From Planctomycetota bacterium (GTDB lineage: Bacteria; Planctomycetota; Planctomycetia; Pirellulales; Lacipirellulaceae): a stretch of DNA of 33,206 bases. Position 1 is the first letter of the stretch. Each line of letters opens with the position of its first letter. Below the pieces are notes generated by a model that worked only from the letters and a program-made list of their open reading frames with translations, ran no database searches and had not been told where the DNA came from. The DNA lies in assembly GCA_003576855.1 (NCBI GenBank), contig QEVI01000085.1, forward strand, positions 1 to 33,206, given 5' to 3'. The position numbers were made by a program, and so were the translations under genes. Below, piece by piece: positions 9,994 to 18,400 of this stretch.

Positions 9994-10174
9994 GTCACCA
10001 GTGCCGTGCAAAACCCGTTGTGCCGCAGTAACTTACGCAATTCGCGAGCAGCATCAATCGGGGTCGCCGCCACACCTTTCCAACGGCGGTGGAATCAGAA
10101 CGTCATACCAGTGGATGCATTTACGCAACCCATTTGGGATTAAGTCTTTATGGCCGACGCCGGTGGTAAAGTGC

Positions 10175-10203
10175 TTGCAGGACGCAACGATTCTGACTAA
10201 TAT
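10175..10203 (+). promoter_or_regulatory. Candidate promoter toward the DUF4912 gene
   Basis: TTGCAG (10175-10180) and TAATAT (10198-10203) are separated by 17 bases, in an AT-rich stretch. The leader to the DUF4912 gene would be about 280 bases, which is long. The boxes are imperfect, so this is tentative. Confidence 0.3.
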
Positions 10204-10489
10204 ACAGGGGTGCAGAGCTAACATCTTGCCCCCGTAGAAGCCACGTCCCGACGGGCACGGGGATTCTACAAACAGCGTTAGCGGCCGATCGCTTGATGTT
10301 CGGCCGTCGTGCGCCGCGCGAGGTCCTGCACGTGGCTTCCTACTGCGTCATTGCGGCCCAAACAGCGCCGCGGTCGTCAATTTCGCGTCCGCCCCGCGCT
10401 TGCTCGCTGGCGCCAACAAGCGTCCAGGCTATTCAACAACCTTTCAAAGCTCACCCGAATTCCTCCATTCCGCAAGGACTGGCGTGACG

Positions 10490-11605
10490 ATGACGGCGGC
10501 CACTCTGCGATCGTTGACGGCGAAAGACTTGGCCCAAATGGCCCGAGAGCGAGGCGTCGCCGGCTGGCATTCGATGCGGAAGGAAGAACTGATCCGCGCC
10601 CTGATCCGCAAGGCCCGGCGCCAGGCCTCGGCGGACGCAAAAGGGGAGTCTCTCGAAAAGCGGTCGGCGTCCCGGCAAGCCGCCGGCGGCGTTGCGGGCG
10701 GCGGCAAGGGATTGCGTCACTCGACAAGTCCGCAAGTGCGGCAGCAAATCCGCCAGTTGCACAATAAACTGGCGATGGTTCGCAATCTCGCATCGACGAC
10801 AGCCGATGCGTCGGTCAAGCAGGATCGCCTGGTCGTCATGGTTCGCGACCCGTACTGGTTGCACGCCTACTGGGAATTGGCGCCGCGAAGCGTCGAGCGA
10901 GCCCAAGCTGCTATGGGCCAGCGGTGGCATGGCGCCCAGCCCGTCTTGCGGTTGTTCCGCCTGCAGCCCGACGCCGCGTCGCTGCTGGAGCGCGACATTC
11001 CCATCCACGGCGGCGTGCGGAACTGGTACGTCGACGTCCAGGACCCGCCGGCCGATTTCCGCCTGGAAATCGGGTACCTGGCCGACGACGGCTCGTTCTA
11101 CTGCTTGGCCCGCAGCAACGAAGTCTCCACGCCCCCCGCAGGGACCAGCGACGCCGTAGACGACAACTGGACCGCCGTGGCGGAAAACGCCGACCGTATT
11201 TTCGCGATGAGCGGCGGCTATTCCGCCCAAGGCGCGAGCAAAGAACTGCAGGAGTTGTTGGAAGAACGGTTGCGTCGCCCGCTGGGTTCGCCCATGAAGA
11301 CCCGCTACGGCGCCGGCGTCGCCGCCCGTGAGAGCGAACAGCTCGAATTCGCCGTGGACGCGGAAGTGATCATCTACGGCGCCACCAGTCGCGACGCCCA
11401 TGTCACGCTGCAAGGCGAACCGGTGCAACTGCGGCAGGACGGCACGTTCGCCGTCCGCTTAAGCCTGCCCGACCGCCGGCAGGTCATTCCGATCGTCGCT
11501 AGTTCGTTCGACGGCGTTGAGCAGCGGACCACCATTCTGGCCGTCGAGCGGAATACTAAGGTGCTCGAACCGGTCGTCCGCGACGTGGCGGAAGTCCACG
11601 ACTAA
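10490..11605 (+). CDS. DUF4912 protein with N-terminal Rho-N/SAP-like domain
   Basis: A cytoplasmic protein of 371 residues. Residues 1-45 (TAKDLAQMARERGVAGWHSM, then RKEELIRALIRKARRQ) resemble the Rho N-terminal/SAP helix-extended-helix fold, which binds nucleic acid. A basic Ala/Gly linker follows. Residues about 105-215 match DUF4912, with VVMVRDPYWLHAYWEL and RNWYVDVQDPPADFRLEIGY. The C-terminal part is beta-rich with a PDRRQVIPIVASSFDGVEQR segment. DUF4912 has no established function. The ATG at 10490 is preceded by AAGGA 11 bases upstream; a GTG at 10484 in the same frame is better spaced. It stands alone, followed by an inverted-repeat region and larE. Confidence 0.85.
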   Translation: MTAATLRSLTAKDLAQMARERGVAGWHSMRKEELIRALIRKARRQASADAKGESLEKRSASRQAAGGVAGGGKGLRHSTSPQVRQQIRQLHNKLAMVRNLASTTADASVKQDRLVVMVRDPYWLHAYWELAPRSVERAQAAMGQRWHGAQPVLRLFRLQPDAASLLERDIPIHGGVRNWYVDVQDPPADFRLEIGYLADDGSFYCLARSNEVSTPPAGTSDAVDDNWTAVAENADRIFAMSGGYSAQGASKELQELLEERLRRPLGSPMKTRYGAGVAARESEQLEFAVDAEVIIYGATSRDAHVTLQGEPVQLRQDGTFAVRLSLPDRRQVIPIVASSFDGVEQRTTILAVERNTKVLEPVVRDVAEVHD

Positions 11606-11628
11606 TCGCCGCGGCGGCGCCTGTTCTT

Positions 11629-11758
11629 CCTGGGGGAGGCGTCTCGGACGCCGACTCCGCGGCAGCACCTGCACCGAGTTGGCAGTGGCGATCCGAACCG
11701 CCTTGAGGGGCCCGCCTGGCTCCACGACCGGCGAGTCTCGGACAGACTCGCCCCCAGG
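11629..11758. repeat. Inverted-repeat element between the DUF4912 gene and larE
   Basis: Outer arms CCTGGGGG (11629-11636) and CCCCCAGG (11751-11758) enclose two hairpins. One is GGCGTC-TCG-GACGCC (11638-11652). The other is a perfect 9-bp stem, GGCGAGTCT/AGACTCGCC, with loop CGGAC (11730-11752). Both hairpins share the phrase TCTCGGAC. The layout resembles a small non-autonomous repeat element about 130 bases long with nested palindromes. Confidence 0.55.
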
Positions 11759-11766
11759 CGTATAAT
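11739..11766 (+). promoter_or_regulatory. Candidate larE promoter
   Basis: A perfect TATAAT (11761-11766) has CGGACA (11739-11744, four of six) 16 bases upstream. The start codon at 11773 is only six bases after the -10 box, so transcription from here would give a nearly leaderless message. The -35 overlaps the hairpin loop of the repeat element. Confidence 0.35.
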
Positions 11767-11772
11767 CACGGC

Positions 11773-12636
11773 ATGTCGCCACACGTCGCCTCGCTTGCTG
11801 AGCAACTTGTCAGCCACGTCTCGCAGTTCGAAAACTGCCTGGTCGCCTATTCCGGCGGCGTGGACAGCGCCGTCGTCGCCAAGGCGGCCCAACTCGCGCT
11901 GGGTGAACAGGCCGTCGCAGTCACCGGCGTCAGCGCCAGCCTGGCGGCTGGGGAACTCGAGGCGGCTCAGCGAATCGCCGCCCAGATCGGCATTCGCCAC
12001 GAGGTGCTTTCGACGGACGAGCTGGGCAACCCTGAATACCTGCAAAACGCCCCCGACCGCTGCTTTCACTGCAAGACCGAGCTGTACGATCAGCTTCAGC
12101 GAATGGGGGCGGCACGCGGCATCCGTACGATCCTCAACGGCGCCAACGCCGATGACCTGAGCGATTTCCGGCCTGGCACGAAGGCCGCCAGCCAACATGC
12201 GGTCCGCAGCCCGCTGGCGGAATGCGGCTTCACCAAGGCTACTGTGCGGCTAATCGCCCAGCACTGGGGAATCGAAGCCTGGGACAAGCCGGCCACGCCG
12301 TGCCTGTCGAGCCGGGTGGCCTACGGCCTGAGCATCACCCCGGAGCGGCTGGCCCGCATCGACGCCGCCGAACGGCTGCTCCGTTCGCTGGGGTTCAATA
12401 CAGTGCGAGTTCGGCTGCACGAAAACGAACTGGCGCGGCTGGAGGTCCCGCTCGACGCGCTAAGCCGGCTCATGGATCCGCCGACGCGGGACACGGTAAT
12501 ACGAGAGCTTCGCCGGCTGGGATTTCGCTACGTCACGCTCGACCTGGAAGGCTTCCGCTCCGGAAGCTTCAAGCAGTTGATACCGGCCGAGACGCTCACG
12601 GCGTTTAGCGCTGCGGGAGCTGGCCGGCTCGCATAG
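11773..12636 (+). CDS. larE: LarE, ATP-dependent sacrificial sulfur transferase
   Basis: A cytoplasmic PP-loop enzyme of 287 residues that adds sulfur to pyridine dicarboxylate mononucleotide in the synthesis of the nickel-pincer cofactor of lactate racemase. The ATP-binding PP-loop SGGVDSA is at residues 27-33. Cys177 in PATPCLSSRVAYG corresponds to the Cys that gives up its sulfur in Lactobacillus LarE (Cys176). A CFHC pair (97-100) in DRCFHCKTELY is the other family hallmark. Length is normal. The start is the first ATG; there is no ribosome binding site. No larB or larC lies beside it, but a LarA-like gene lies about 5.8 kb downstream on the same strand. Confidence 0.92.
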   Translation: MSPHVASLAEQLVSHVSQFENCLVAYSGGVDSAVVAKAAQLALGEQAVAVTGVSASLAAGELEAAQRIAAQIGIRHEVLSTDELGNPEYLQNAPDRCFHCKTELYDQLQRMGAARGIRTILNGANADDLSDFRPGTKAASQHAVRSPLAECGFTKATVRLIAQHWGIEAWDKPATPCLSSRVAYGLSITPERLARIDAAERLLRSLGFNTVRVRLHENELARLEVPLDALSRLMDPPTRDTVIRELRRLGFRYVTLDLEGFRSGSFKQLIPAETLTAFSAAGAGRLA

Positions 12637-12645
12637 CCGACATGC

Positions 12646-12666
12646 TCGCGCGGCCGGGCCGCGCGA
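12646..12666. terminator. Hairpin between convergent larE and the next minus-strand gene
   Basis: A perfect 9-bp GC stem (tcgcgcggc/gccgcgcga) with a three-base loop sits 10 bases after the larE stop and 42 bases before the stop of the opposing gene. No T-tract follows, so terminator function is inferred from position. Confidence 0.45.
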
Positions 12667-12707
12667 CGGACAAGTAGCTCGGCGGCGGGCTTCGCGCAGC
12701 AGGAACG

Positions 12708-13298
12708 TCAAAAGAACCCGCCGCCAGGGCCGCCTATGGGCGGCAGGCCGCGCTGCTTGCGACGGTCGTTCAAGAGCTGAATGCCGTTCTCGAACTTCGC
12801 CCGCTGCGAAGGGGTCGTCCAGGCGAGCATTTTCTTGCGGAACTCATCTGCCTTCTTAGGATCGATGTTCCCTGGGCCGCGTCCGCCTTCGCCCGCCGGT
12901 CGCTCAGTTCCGCCACGTGCTTCCATGGCGTCGATGTGCTTATCCAGCTCCTTACGCTGCTCTTCGGGCGACAGCTTCATGAACTGGTCGTACCGCTTCT
13001 CAAACCCGCGGGCCATCATCGGCACAAGCACTGGCATGCTGCTTTCGAAGAAAGCCATTCGCTGCTCAGGCGTCAAGCCTTGCATCTTTTCGCGGAACTG
13101 CTCGCCTTGCTTGCGCCGTTGAGCTTCGGTGAACTGGTCCATCTTGGGCATGTTCTCGTCGCGAAGCCTTTCCAATTCGGCGACTTTGGGATCTTCGCTG
13201 TACGCTTTCCTGTCCCCGCTGAACCACCCCAAGGCCCAAGCCCAGAGCAGTGCGGCAATTGCCAGGCCGACGCCGCCGCCGATTGCTTTGATGTTCAT
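12708..13298 (-). CDS. Membrane-anchored hypothetical protein
   Basis: A 196-residue protein that I do not recognise. An N-terminal membrane helix (residues 5-25, ending WALGWFSGDR) anchors a hydrophilic helical domain rich in Lys, Glu, Arg, Met and Gln, with the repeated theme LTPEQR/LSPEEQR (residues about 74 and 108). That theme resembles helical Spy-like or DUF3106-like periplasmic proteins, without enough to assign one. The C-terminus is Gly/Pro-rich (GGPGGGFF). The ATG at 13298 has GAGGG seven bases upstream. It lies 15 bases after the prepilin-like gene and is probably co-transcribed with it. Confidence 0.8.
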   Translation of the reverse strand: MNIKAIGGGVGLAIAALLWAWALGWFSGDRKAYSEDPKVAELERLRDENMPKMDQFTEAQRRKQGEQFREKMQGLTPEQRMAFFESSMPVLVPMMARGFEKRYDQFMKLSPEEQRKELDKHIDAMEARGGTERPAGEGGRGPGNIDPKKADEFRKKMLAWTTPSQRAKFENGIQLLNDRRKQRGLPPIGGPGGGFF

Positions 13299-13313
13299 GC
13301 CCAAGCCCTCGCG

Positions 13314-13919
13314 TTACTGCTGGACGACGATCGCGTCGACGTGGCCGTCGAGATACGCATAGTTCTGCGAGCCGTTCTCGCCTGCTGGCCCGTGGAATGC
13401 TTGGAAATCGTAAACCACCATCACCGTGCCGCTGCCCGCCGCCAGCGGGTGATCCAGCACTTCTTGCCTCGTCCGGCCAATGCCGGTCGCCAGATTAACA
13501 AACAGCAAGGTCGGATACTCGTAACTCAGCCCCTCGCGTTCGAACCACGTGTCAACCTCCGAGACGCCCGGATCGGCCGACTTAGCCTCGTCGGTCGATA
13601 CGAATTGATCGCTGGGACAGCGAAAAAGCTCGCGATTGTGCTCGCAATACTCGGCCAATACGTCGTAGAGGGACGGCAGCTTCTTGGGATTGGCGGTCTT
13701 GGGGTTCCTGGCGACATAGGGGAACTTCCCGCGCTCGCCCTGCCGATCGAGATACTGCGTAAGCGCAAGCCCAATCTGCCGGAGGTTGCTCTTGCAGTGG
13801 GCGCTACGCGCGGACTCCCTGGCCGCCTGAACGGCCGGAAAGATTAGCGCCATCAGGGCGCCGATGACGGCAATCACCACGAGCAGTTCGATGAGCGAAA
13901 AACCGCGGGCTCGCTTCAT
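13314..13919 (-). CDS. Type IV prepilin-like DUF1559-type protein
   Basis: A 201-residue protein with the prepilin N-terminus: basic MKRARG, then [20 protein letters not shown], which contains Glu at mature position 5. Cleavage after the Gly by a prepilin peptidase is expected. [22 protein letters not shown] follows, typical of the large planctomycete DUF1559 family, and the C-terminal [12 protein letters not shown] is the H-x-G-type signature of this group. The ATG at 13919 has AGGTGA seven bases upstream. At 201 residues it is shorter than most DUF1559 proteins (about 300). The function of the family is unknown; a pseudopilin-like role at the envelope is likely. Confidence 0.88.
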   Translation of the reverse strand: MKRARGFSLIELLVVIAVIGALMALIFPAVQAARESARSAHCKSNLRQIGLALTQYLDRQGERGKFPYVARNPKTANPKKLPSLYDVLAEYCEHNRELFRCPSDQFVSTDEAKSADPGVSEVDTWFEREGLSYEYPTLLFVNLATGIGRTRQEVLDHPLAAGSGTVMVVYDFQAFHGPAGENGSQNYAYLDGHVDAIVVQQ

Positions 13920-14006
13920 GGCGCTCACCTACGGAAGCCAAGTCGGCCAATGGATTGCCAGGGGCATGATAGCGCAACCAGCGGCGCGCAACGCCATTTC
14001 CCGTCG

Positions 14007-14029
14007 GCCGGCGCGAAAGTCGCGCCGGC
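14007..14029. terminator. Strong hairpin downstream of the symporter gene
   Basis: A perfect 10-bp stem (gccggcgcga/tcgcgccggc) with loop aag, about 40 bases after the symporter stop on the minus strand and upstream of the prepilin-like gene. It has no T-tract. It could end the symporter message or be a dispersed palindrome. Confidence 0.45.
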
Positions 14030-14066
14030 TAACCGGACATTCGCTTAATCTACTGCGATCTTGCCG

Positions 14067-16100
14067 TTACCGGGCGACCACCAGCGGACTGAAGACCACG
14101 TAGAGCACCGCCGTCAGCAGGACGCAAATGATCCCGGCAACGAGCGCTCCTCGGGAGCTTTCTAGGTCCAACTCGGTATTGGAGTGGAACTCGACGGGCT
14201 CTTTGAGCGGCGAAATCACCCGTGCCAGGACGAGCGCCGCGACGCAGATGCCAAACACAATGGCCATGCGGTTCAGAAACTGTACTTGCGGCATCGCAAC
14301 CTTGAGGGCGGAATAACAAACAATGCTCAGCAGCAATCCCATGACGCCCGCCCAGCGAGGGCAGCGCCGCAGGATCAGGCCGACGACGAAAATCGCCAGT
14401 ATCCCAGGGGAGATCAGCCCTTGAGACTCCTGAATAATGGTAAAAATCGAGTTGGAGATGTTGGGATCGCCCAGCAGTGGCGCCACTCCGCAGGCGATCA
14501 CCGCGAATGCCACAACCGAAACCCGGCCGATGAGGACGATCGTGCGGTGCGTAGCACGCGGGAGGACGTGCTTTTGGACGAGGTCGAGCGTGAAAATGGA
14601 CGAAGCCGCGTTGAGCATCGCTGCCAGCGAACTGATGACAGCGCCCAGCAGCGCCGCCATGATGAAGCCGAACAGGCCCACGTTCTGCGGGATCATGCCG
14701 AGGAGCTGGCCCAGCGCCGTGTCGTACTTGTACGCCACGAGCGCCTGCAACTTGGCCTCGGCCCCCGCGGCATTAGCGGCGGCAGAAACCCGCTCGTTGT
14801 AGGCCGCCAGTTCTCGGGCCAGTTCGGGGTTCACATGCTCCCAGGCCCGGTCTTCTCGAGCGCTGAACAATTGATACGGAGCCGGCTGCAGCGACTCGAA
14901 CGTTCGTCGCGTCATGGGTAGCACCAGCGGATTGGCGGCTTTGACGTCGGCGATCCCCTGGGGCGAATCGTACAGGGCTAGCAAATAGGCTGGACCGGCA
15001 TGCGCGGCGACCACCGACGCGTCCGGAGCATCGGCCGTCTTAACGTACTGCGTCTCGGGATTCGCCTTCAAATACAACGTCATGGCCGTGGCAGCGTCGC
15101 CGCGAGCGTCGAGCTGCATTTCCTTATGAAACACGTTGAAGGCGATGACGCCGGGGATCACGACGACAAACGGGATGATCAGCTTCAGATAGGCGGCGAA
15201 GATAATTCCTTTTTGTCCTTGCGACAGCGACGACGAACCGAGCGTCCGCTGGGTGATGTACTGGTTTAACCCCCAGTAATAGATGTTGGGAATCCAGAGT
15301 CCCAACAGCAGCGCCGTCCAGGGCAGCACATGGTCGTCCTTGGGCAAGAACATGTTGAGCCGGTTGGCGTTAAGGTCGATGAACCGGGCCATGGGCCCCT
15401 GGGCGGGGTCGAGGCTCTTGACCGCCACTTCGCCTGTCTCGACGTCCACGACCGTGGCGGCCTGCTCCACAGCGCCCAGTTTCTGAAAGGCGATCACCAT
15501 GATGATGGCGCCGCCCACGATGAGGGCCGAGCCTTGCAGCAAGTCGGCCCAAACGGACGCCTTCAAGCCCCCGCCGACGACGTAAATCATCGCGATGGTT
15601 GCAATAAACAGCGAAGGCTGCCACAGCGGAATGTGCATGCCGAACCGCAGGCCCAGCGTGGAGACCGTCAACGCCCCCGAATACGTTACGGCCGCCAGCA
15701 ACAAGAGGTAAATCAGGATCGTCGCCGCCGCCATGAGCAAGCGGGCCGTCCAGTCGAATCGGTGCTCCAAGAATTCCGGCATCGTGTAGATGCCCGCCCG
15801 GAGGAAGTACGGCAGGAAACCGAAGGCCACGATCACCAGCGTCACGGCCGCCATCCACTCATAGCTGGCGATGGCCAGGCCCACATGGCTCGCCGCGTTG
15901 CCGCTCATGCCGACGAACTGCTCGGTGGAGATATTGGCGGCAATCAACGAAAAGCCGATCAGCCACCAGGTAAGGCCCCGGCCGGCTAAAAAGAAGTCCT
16001 GGGTGTTCTGTTCACCCACGTCCTTGCGGCTCTTGATCAGTCCAACCGCCACGACCGCAAGAATGAAAACGACGAAGACGGCGACGTCGATGATTGCCAT
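14067..16100 (-). CDS. Sodium/solute symporter, SGLT-like (SSS family)
   Basis: An inner-membrane transporter of 677 residues driven by the sodium gradient. The N-terminal part has FFLAGRGLTWWLIGFSLIAA followed by NISTEQFVGMSG (residues 37-67), and the signature LLGAVISSLAAMLNAASSIF (484-503) matches the SGLT sodium-site helix. This places it nearer to the sugar carriers (vSGLT) than to proline or pantothenate carriers; the substrate itself cannot be read. A hydrophilic insertion at about 330-455, rich in Ala, Asp and Glu, makes it over 100 residues longer than vSGLT and probably forms an extramembrane domain. The start at 16100 gives MAIIDVAVFVVFILAVV as the first helix. No sugar enzymes lie nearby. 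Confidence 0.93.
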   Translation of the reverse strand: MAIIDVAVFVVFILAVVAVGLIKSRKDVGEQNTQDFFLAGRGLTWWLIGFSLIAANISTEQFVGMSGNAASHVGLAIASYEWMAAVTLVIVAFGFLPYFLRAGIYTMPEFLEHRFDWTARLLMAAATILIYLLLLAAVTYSGALTVSTLGLRFGMHIPLWQPSLFIATIAMIYVVGGGLKASVWADLLQGSALIVGGAIIMVIAFQKLGAVEQAATVVDVETGEVAVKSLDPAQGPMARFIDLNANRLNMFLPKDDHVLPWTALLLGLWIPNIYYWGLNQYITQRTLGSSSLSQGQKGIIFAAYLKLIIPFVVVIPGVIAFNVFHKEMQLDARGDAATAMTLYLKANPETQYVKTADAPDASVVAAHAGPAYLLALYDSPQGIADVKAANPLVLPMTRRTFESLQPAPYQLFSAREDRAWEHVNPELARELAAYNERVSAAANAAGAEAKLQALVAYKYDTALGQLLGMIPQNVGLFGFIMAALLGAVISSLAAMLNAASSIFTLDLVQKHVLPRATHRTIVLIGRVSVVAFAVIACGVAPLLGDPNISNSIFTIIQESQGLISPGILAIFVVGLILRRCPRWAGVMGLLLSIVCYSALKVAMPQVQFLNRMAIVFGICVAALVLARVISPLKEPVEFHSNTELDLESSRGALVAGIICVLLTAVLYVVFSPLVVAR

Positions 16101-16372
16101 AGAGTCTCCCTGCGGGGGTCCGCCGGAGGCGGTCGAGGCGGCCGACCATCGTGGTCAGGCCATGGTTTCCTCGTATAGACCCGCCGGCGCCGGTGCGCGC
16201 CCGTAGCGCGACGCTCGCCCCGCGATCAGGTTGCCATAATAGCCCTGCTGGCGCAGCCGTTCTACCGCAGCGAAGCCGATTTACAGGAGAAAGCGACGCC
16301 AGGCGCGTCGTTTGCGCGGGAGTTTGACGGGCGACTGCCGCAGTACACGGCGTTCGCCGCCAGCGGCACCCC

Positions 16373-17074
16373 CTACTTGGCGTGGTGCCGCCGGCGCACC
16401 TCAGCCTTCGGTCGCCGGGCCGCCGCTCCGCCGCTGGCCTGGTAGCCGTACTTGATCGCAAACCATTCGGCGTACCGTTCCCGGTCGACGTAGCCGCTAT
16501 TGCGGTCATCGAGCAGGTGGCCGAGCTCGTGGATCAGGATATTGTTCAAATAGAAGTCCTCGATCGCCGGCCGCGACCAGGTGAGCCGCCAGGAGCCGGG
16601 ATTCGGCTGATCCCACACGCCGCCGTACATGCGGGCCTCGTTCAGCACTTCCGGCCGCGGCGGCACGGTGAACCACTCTTCGAGCGACTCCTCGAGCGGA
16701 TAGAGGTACAGCGTCGATCCCCATTGCATGCCGTAGCACGGGAAGCTCTGCTTCTTGCGGGTCATGCGGCTGAACTGGACCACGTCGAGGCCGGTGAGGA
16801 ACTCCGCCGGCAACATGGCCAGCCGCTGGCGGACCTGTTCGGGAGTCACCACGTGGATGTATCCCTCGCCGGGTTGCTGCACGACGATGCGGTAGCCGTT
16901 GCGGGCGTCGCGCGGCTCGTACCAGTCTTCCGGCGGCGCGAACGGTTCTCGCACATTGCGCGTAGCCAACTGCGGTCTTCGCGCACGCCGCGACCACCGC
17001 ACCGGCGACGCCTGGGCGCGGGCGGTCTTGGAGTGACGTAGCGCGATGTTTTGCAGTCGATGGTGCGTTGACAT
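16373..17074 (-). CDS. HExxH-motif putative zinc metallopeptidase-like protein
   Basis: A 233-residue protein of unknown family. The decisive motif is HELGH at 182-186 (NNILIHELGHLLDD), followed by RERYAEWFAIKYG with Glu203, 17 residues after the second His. That spacing suits a gluzincin with Glu as third zinc ligand. Residues 1-45 are very basic, with no hydrophobic signal peptide, so the protein is probably cytoplasmic, or the true start is further in. The middle is rich in Trp, Tyr and Pro. The C-terminus is basic (RRPKAEVRRRHHAK). The ATG at 17074 has TTAGG close upstream. Proteolysis is inferred from the motif only. The 272-base gap to the symporter holds nothing recognisable. Confidence 0.8.
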   Translation of the reverse strand: MSTHHRLQNIALRHSKTARAQASPVRWSRRARRPQLATRNVREPFAPPEDWYEPRDARNGYRIVVQQPGEGYIHVVTPEQVRQRLAMLPAEFLTGLDVVQFSRMTRKKQSFPCYGMQWGSTLYLYPLEESLEEWFTVPPRPEVLNEARMYGGVWDQPNPGSWRLTWSRPAIEDFYLNNILIHELGHLLDDRNSGYVDRERYAEWFAIKYGYQASGGAAARRPKAEVRRRHHAK

Positions 17075-17423
17075 TGCGAACCTAACCTTAAAGAATCAAA
17101 ACACTTGCTACGCGAAGCGATCAAGCGTTCGAGGCGGCGGAGTGCGGCCTTGCAGGCAGGCCGGCGGAGGCGAGACACTCCGCCGGGCGGGCTATCCAGC
17201 CCACCCTTCCATGGTAGGCTGTCGGAAAAAGGGCCGGCAAACGGAACGCCTAACACCTTGGCTGGCCGGGGGTTGGGACATCCCTTAAAACCCCCCTGCA
17301 GAGGGGTTAAGCGGGTTTTTCAGCGCCGCGGGCCACACGCCTCACTGGCCCCCAAAAACGAGATGGTCGGACAATCGCGGCGTGGCGCAGCAGCGGCGCG
17401 TTTCGCCAGCGCGGAGGCGATCG
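17075..17423. other. Intergenic region with paired hairpins
   Basis: Nearly 350 bases between the divergent HExxH and glutaredoxin-like genes. It contains the two adjacent hairpins annotated at 17161-17206 and short G- and C-runs near 17285-17320. No gene or clear promoter was found. Confidence 0.5.
17161..17206. repeat. Two adjacent hairpins
   Basis: The first is a perfect 9-bp stem, ccggcggag (17161-17169) with ctccgccgg (17178-17186), loop eight bases. The second pairs gggcgggct (17185-17193) with agcccaccc (17198-17206) with one mismatch. They overlap by two bases, so they would be alternative or stacked structures. They resemble the other short palindromes scattered between genes here. 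Confidence 0.5.
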
Positions 17424-17645
17424 ATGAAAGTCATCCTCTACACCCGCCAAGGCTGCCATCTGTGCGAAGACGCCGAGAAGCTCTTAAGGGAGCATGGCGC
17501 CACGCCCGACCTGATCGATATCGACGCTGACCCGGCCCTGCGGGAGCAGTTCAACGTGTGCGTGCCGGTCGTCGAAATCGACGGCAGAATTCGCTTCCGC
17601 GGCCGCGTCGATCCGCTCCTCTTGCGGCGGCTGTTGCATCGGTAG
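17424..17645 (+). CDS. Glutaredoxin-like thioredoxin-fold protein
   Basis: A 73-residue cytoplasmic protein with a minimal thioredoxin fold. MKVILYTRQGCHLCEDAEKL carries the redox pair Cys11-His-Leu-Cys14 after the first strand, VPVVEIDGRIRF supplies the cis-Pro strand, and the last helix is LLLRRLL. This matches the short glutaredoxin/DUF836 group; thiol-disulfide exchange is the expected activity and the partner is unknown. The ATG at 17424 is supported by GGAGG seven bases upstream; the longer open frame adds only a basic, unrelated leader. Confidence 0.9.
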   Translation: MKVILYTRQGCHLCEDAEKLLREHGATPDLIDIDADPALREQFNVCVPVVEIDGRIRFRGRVDPLLLRRLLHR

Positions 17646-17705
17646 CGGCCGCTTCCTGCGAGCGAGCAGTTGCATGAGGCCGATCAGCTGCCGCTCCATC
17701 GCCGC

Positions 17706-18335
17706 CTAACTACGCCGCGGCAGACTCCGCGTAGCGTGCCGCCAGGCATGCCGCGATATCGAAAAGAAACTGCTTGCCAGCAAGGCGACCCACGACCCGG
17801 TCACGCCGCAACTGACGGCCCCCAACGTCAATCCAAACCAGGTGATGTGCTCGTCGATAACGTACAACGCGCCGCCCCCCGCCAAGAGCCCAGCGGCCAT
17901 GCCGGTCGCCAGCGGCAAGCGGTTGAGTCGGGCCGCTGGCCGATCGGCAAGCGGCGTAGTCTCCGGCAGGGTGAACGACGGCCACTCCGCCGACGGGCCC
18001 GGCGCCCCCGACAGACGTCGGTTCGGAGCGTCGTGAGGTGCGCTGCGCCGCAGGATCGGCTGCGAATCCCGCAGCCGCGTTCCCACGAAGCCGCCAAAGA
18101 CATGGGCGCTCACCAGCGCCACGCCGCCGGCGATTACCAGCGGCCAGGCCCCGTCAAGCCGGGCCAATAGCGCCGCCAGCACAACCACCGCCGATACGAA
18201 GCCCAGCAGCCGCCGCAGTCCGAAGCGGAACAACTGCGGCTGCCATGCGTCAACGGCGCCGCTGCCGGCCTCGGCGGCCGCGTCACCAGCATTTAACGGC
18301 ATCATCGGATCTTGGCCAGTTCGCGGTGCGTCCAT
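17706..18335 (-). CDS. Four-helix membrane protein of unknown function
   Basis: A 209-residue protein with two pairs of membrane helices (about residues 41-60 and 64-84, then 140-160 and 167-195) separated by a hydrophilic Pro/Arg/Ser-rich loop. I do not recognise a family. The ATG at 18335 (MDAPRTGQDPMMPLN) is preferred; an in-frame upstream start at 18392 adds 19 residues and would come within 10 bases of the divergent LarA-like gene. Only 65 bases separate the two genes, so they may share a promoter region. It converges on the glutaredoxin-like gene. Confidence 0.75.
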   Translation of the reverse strand: MDAPRTGQDPMMPLNAGDAAAEAGSGAVDAWQPQLFRFGLRRLLGFVSAVVVLAALLARLDGAWPLVIAGGVALVSAHVFGGFVGTRLRDSQPILRRSAPHDAPNRRLSGAPGPSAEWPSFTLPETTPLADRPAARLNRLPLATGMAAGLLAGGGALYVIDEHITWFGLTLGAVSCGVTGSWVALLASSFFSISRHAWRHATRSLPRRS

Positions 18336-18400
18336 GGGCGCCAGCCGAACGCCGGCGGGCGAGAAGCTGGCGCTCTGCACGGCTCGTGCCACAGGTTAAG

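Larger units (their letters stand above)
9760..10489. other. Divergent intergenic region between the atp operon and the DUF4912 gene
   Basis: About 730 bases with no supported gene, partly more AT-rich than its surroundings (9920-10210). It holds candidate promoters in both directions and a dyad with a T-tract. A 106-codon open frame on the plus strand has no ribosome binding site or recognisable domain. A structured stretch at about 10235-10273 has gtagaa and ttctac arms with a ggg/ccc core; whether it is an RNA element cannot be decided. Confidence 0.55.

Noticed and set aside
9917-10237. 106-codon open frame in the divergent intergenic region
   Set aside because: No ribosome binding site and no recognisable fold; it overlaps the probable atp promoter.
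18038-18400. 121-codon upstream extension of the LarA-like gene
   Set aside because: Low-complexity Arg/Pro/Ala sequence lying antisense to the four-helix membrane protein gene; the family begins near the ATG at 18401.
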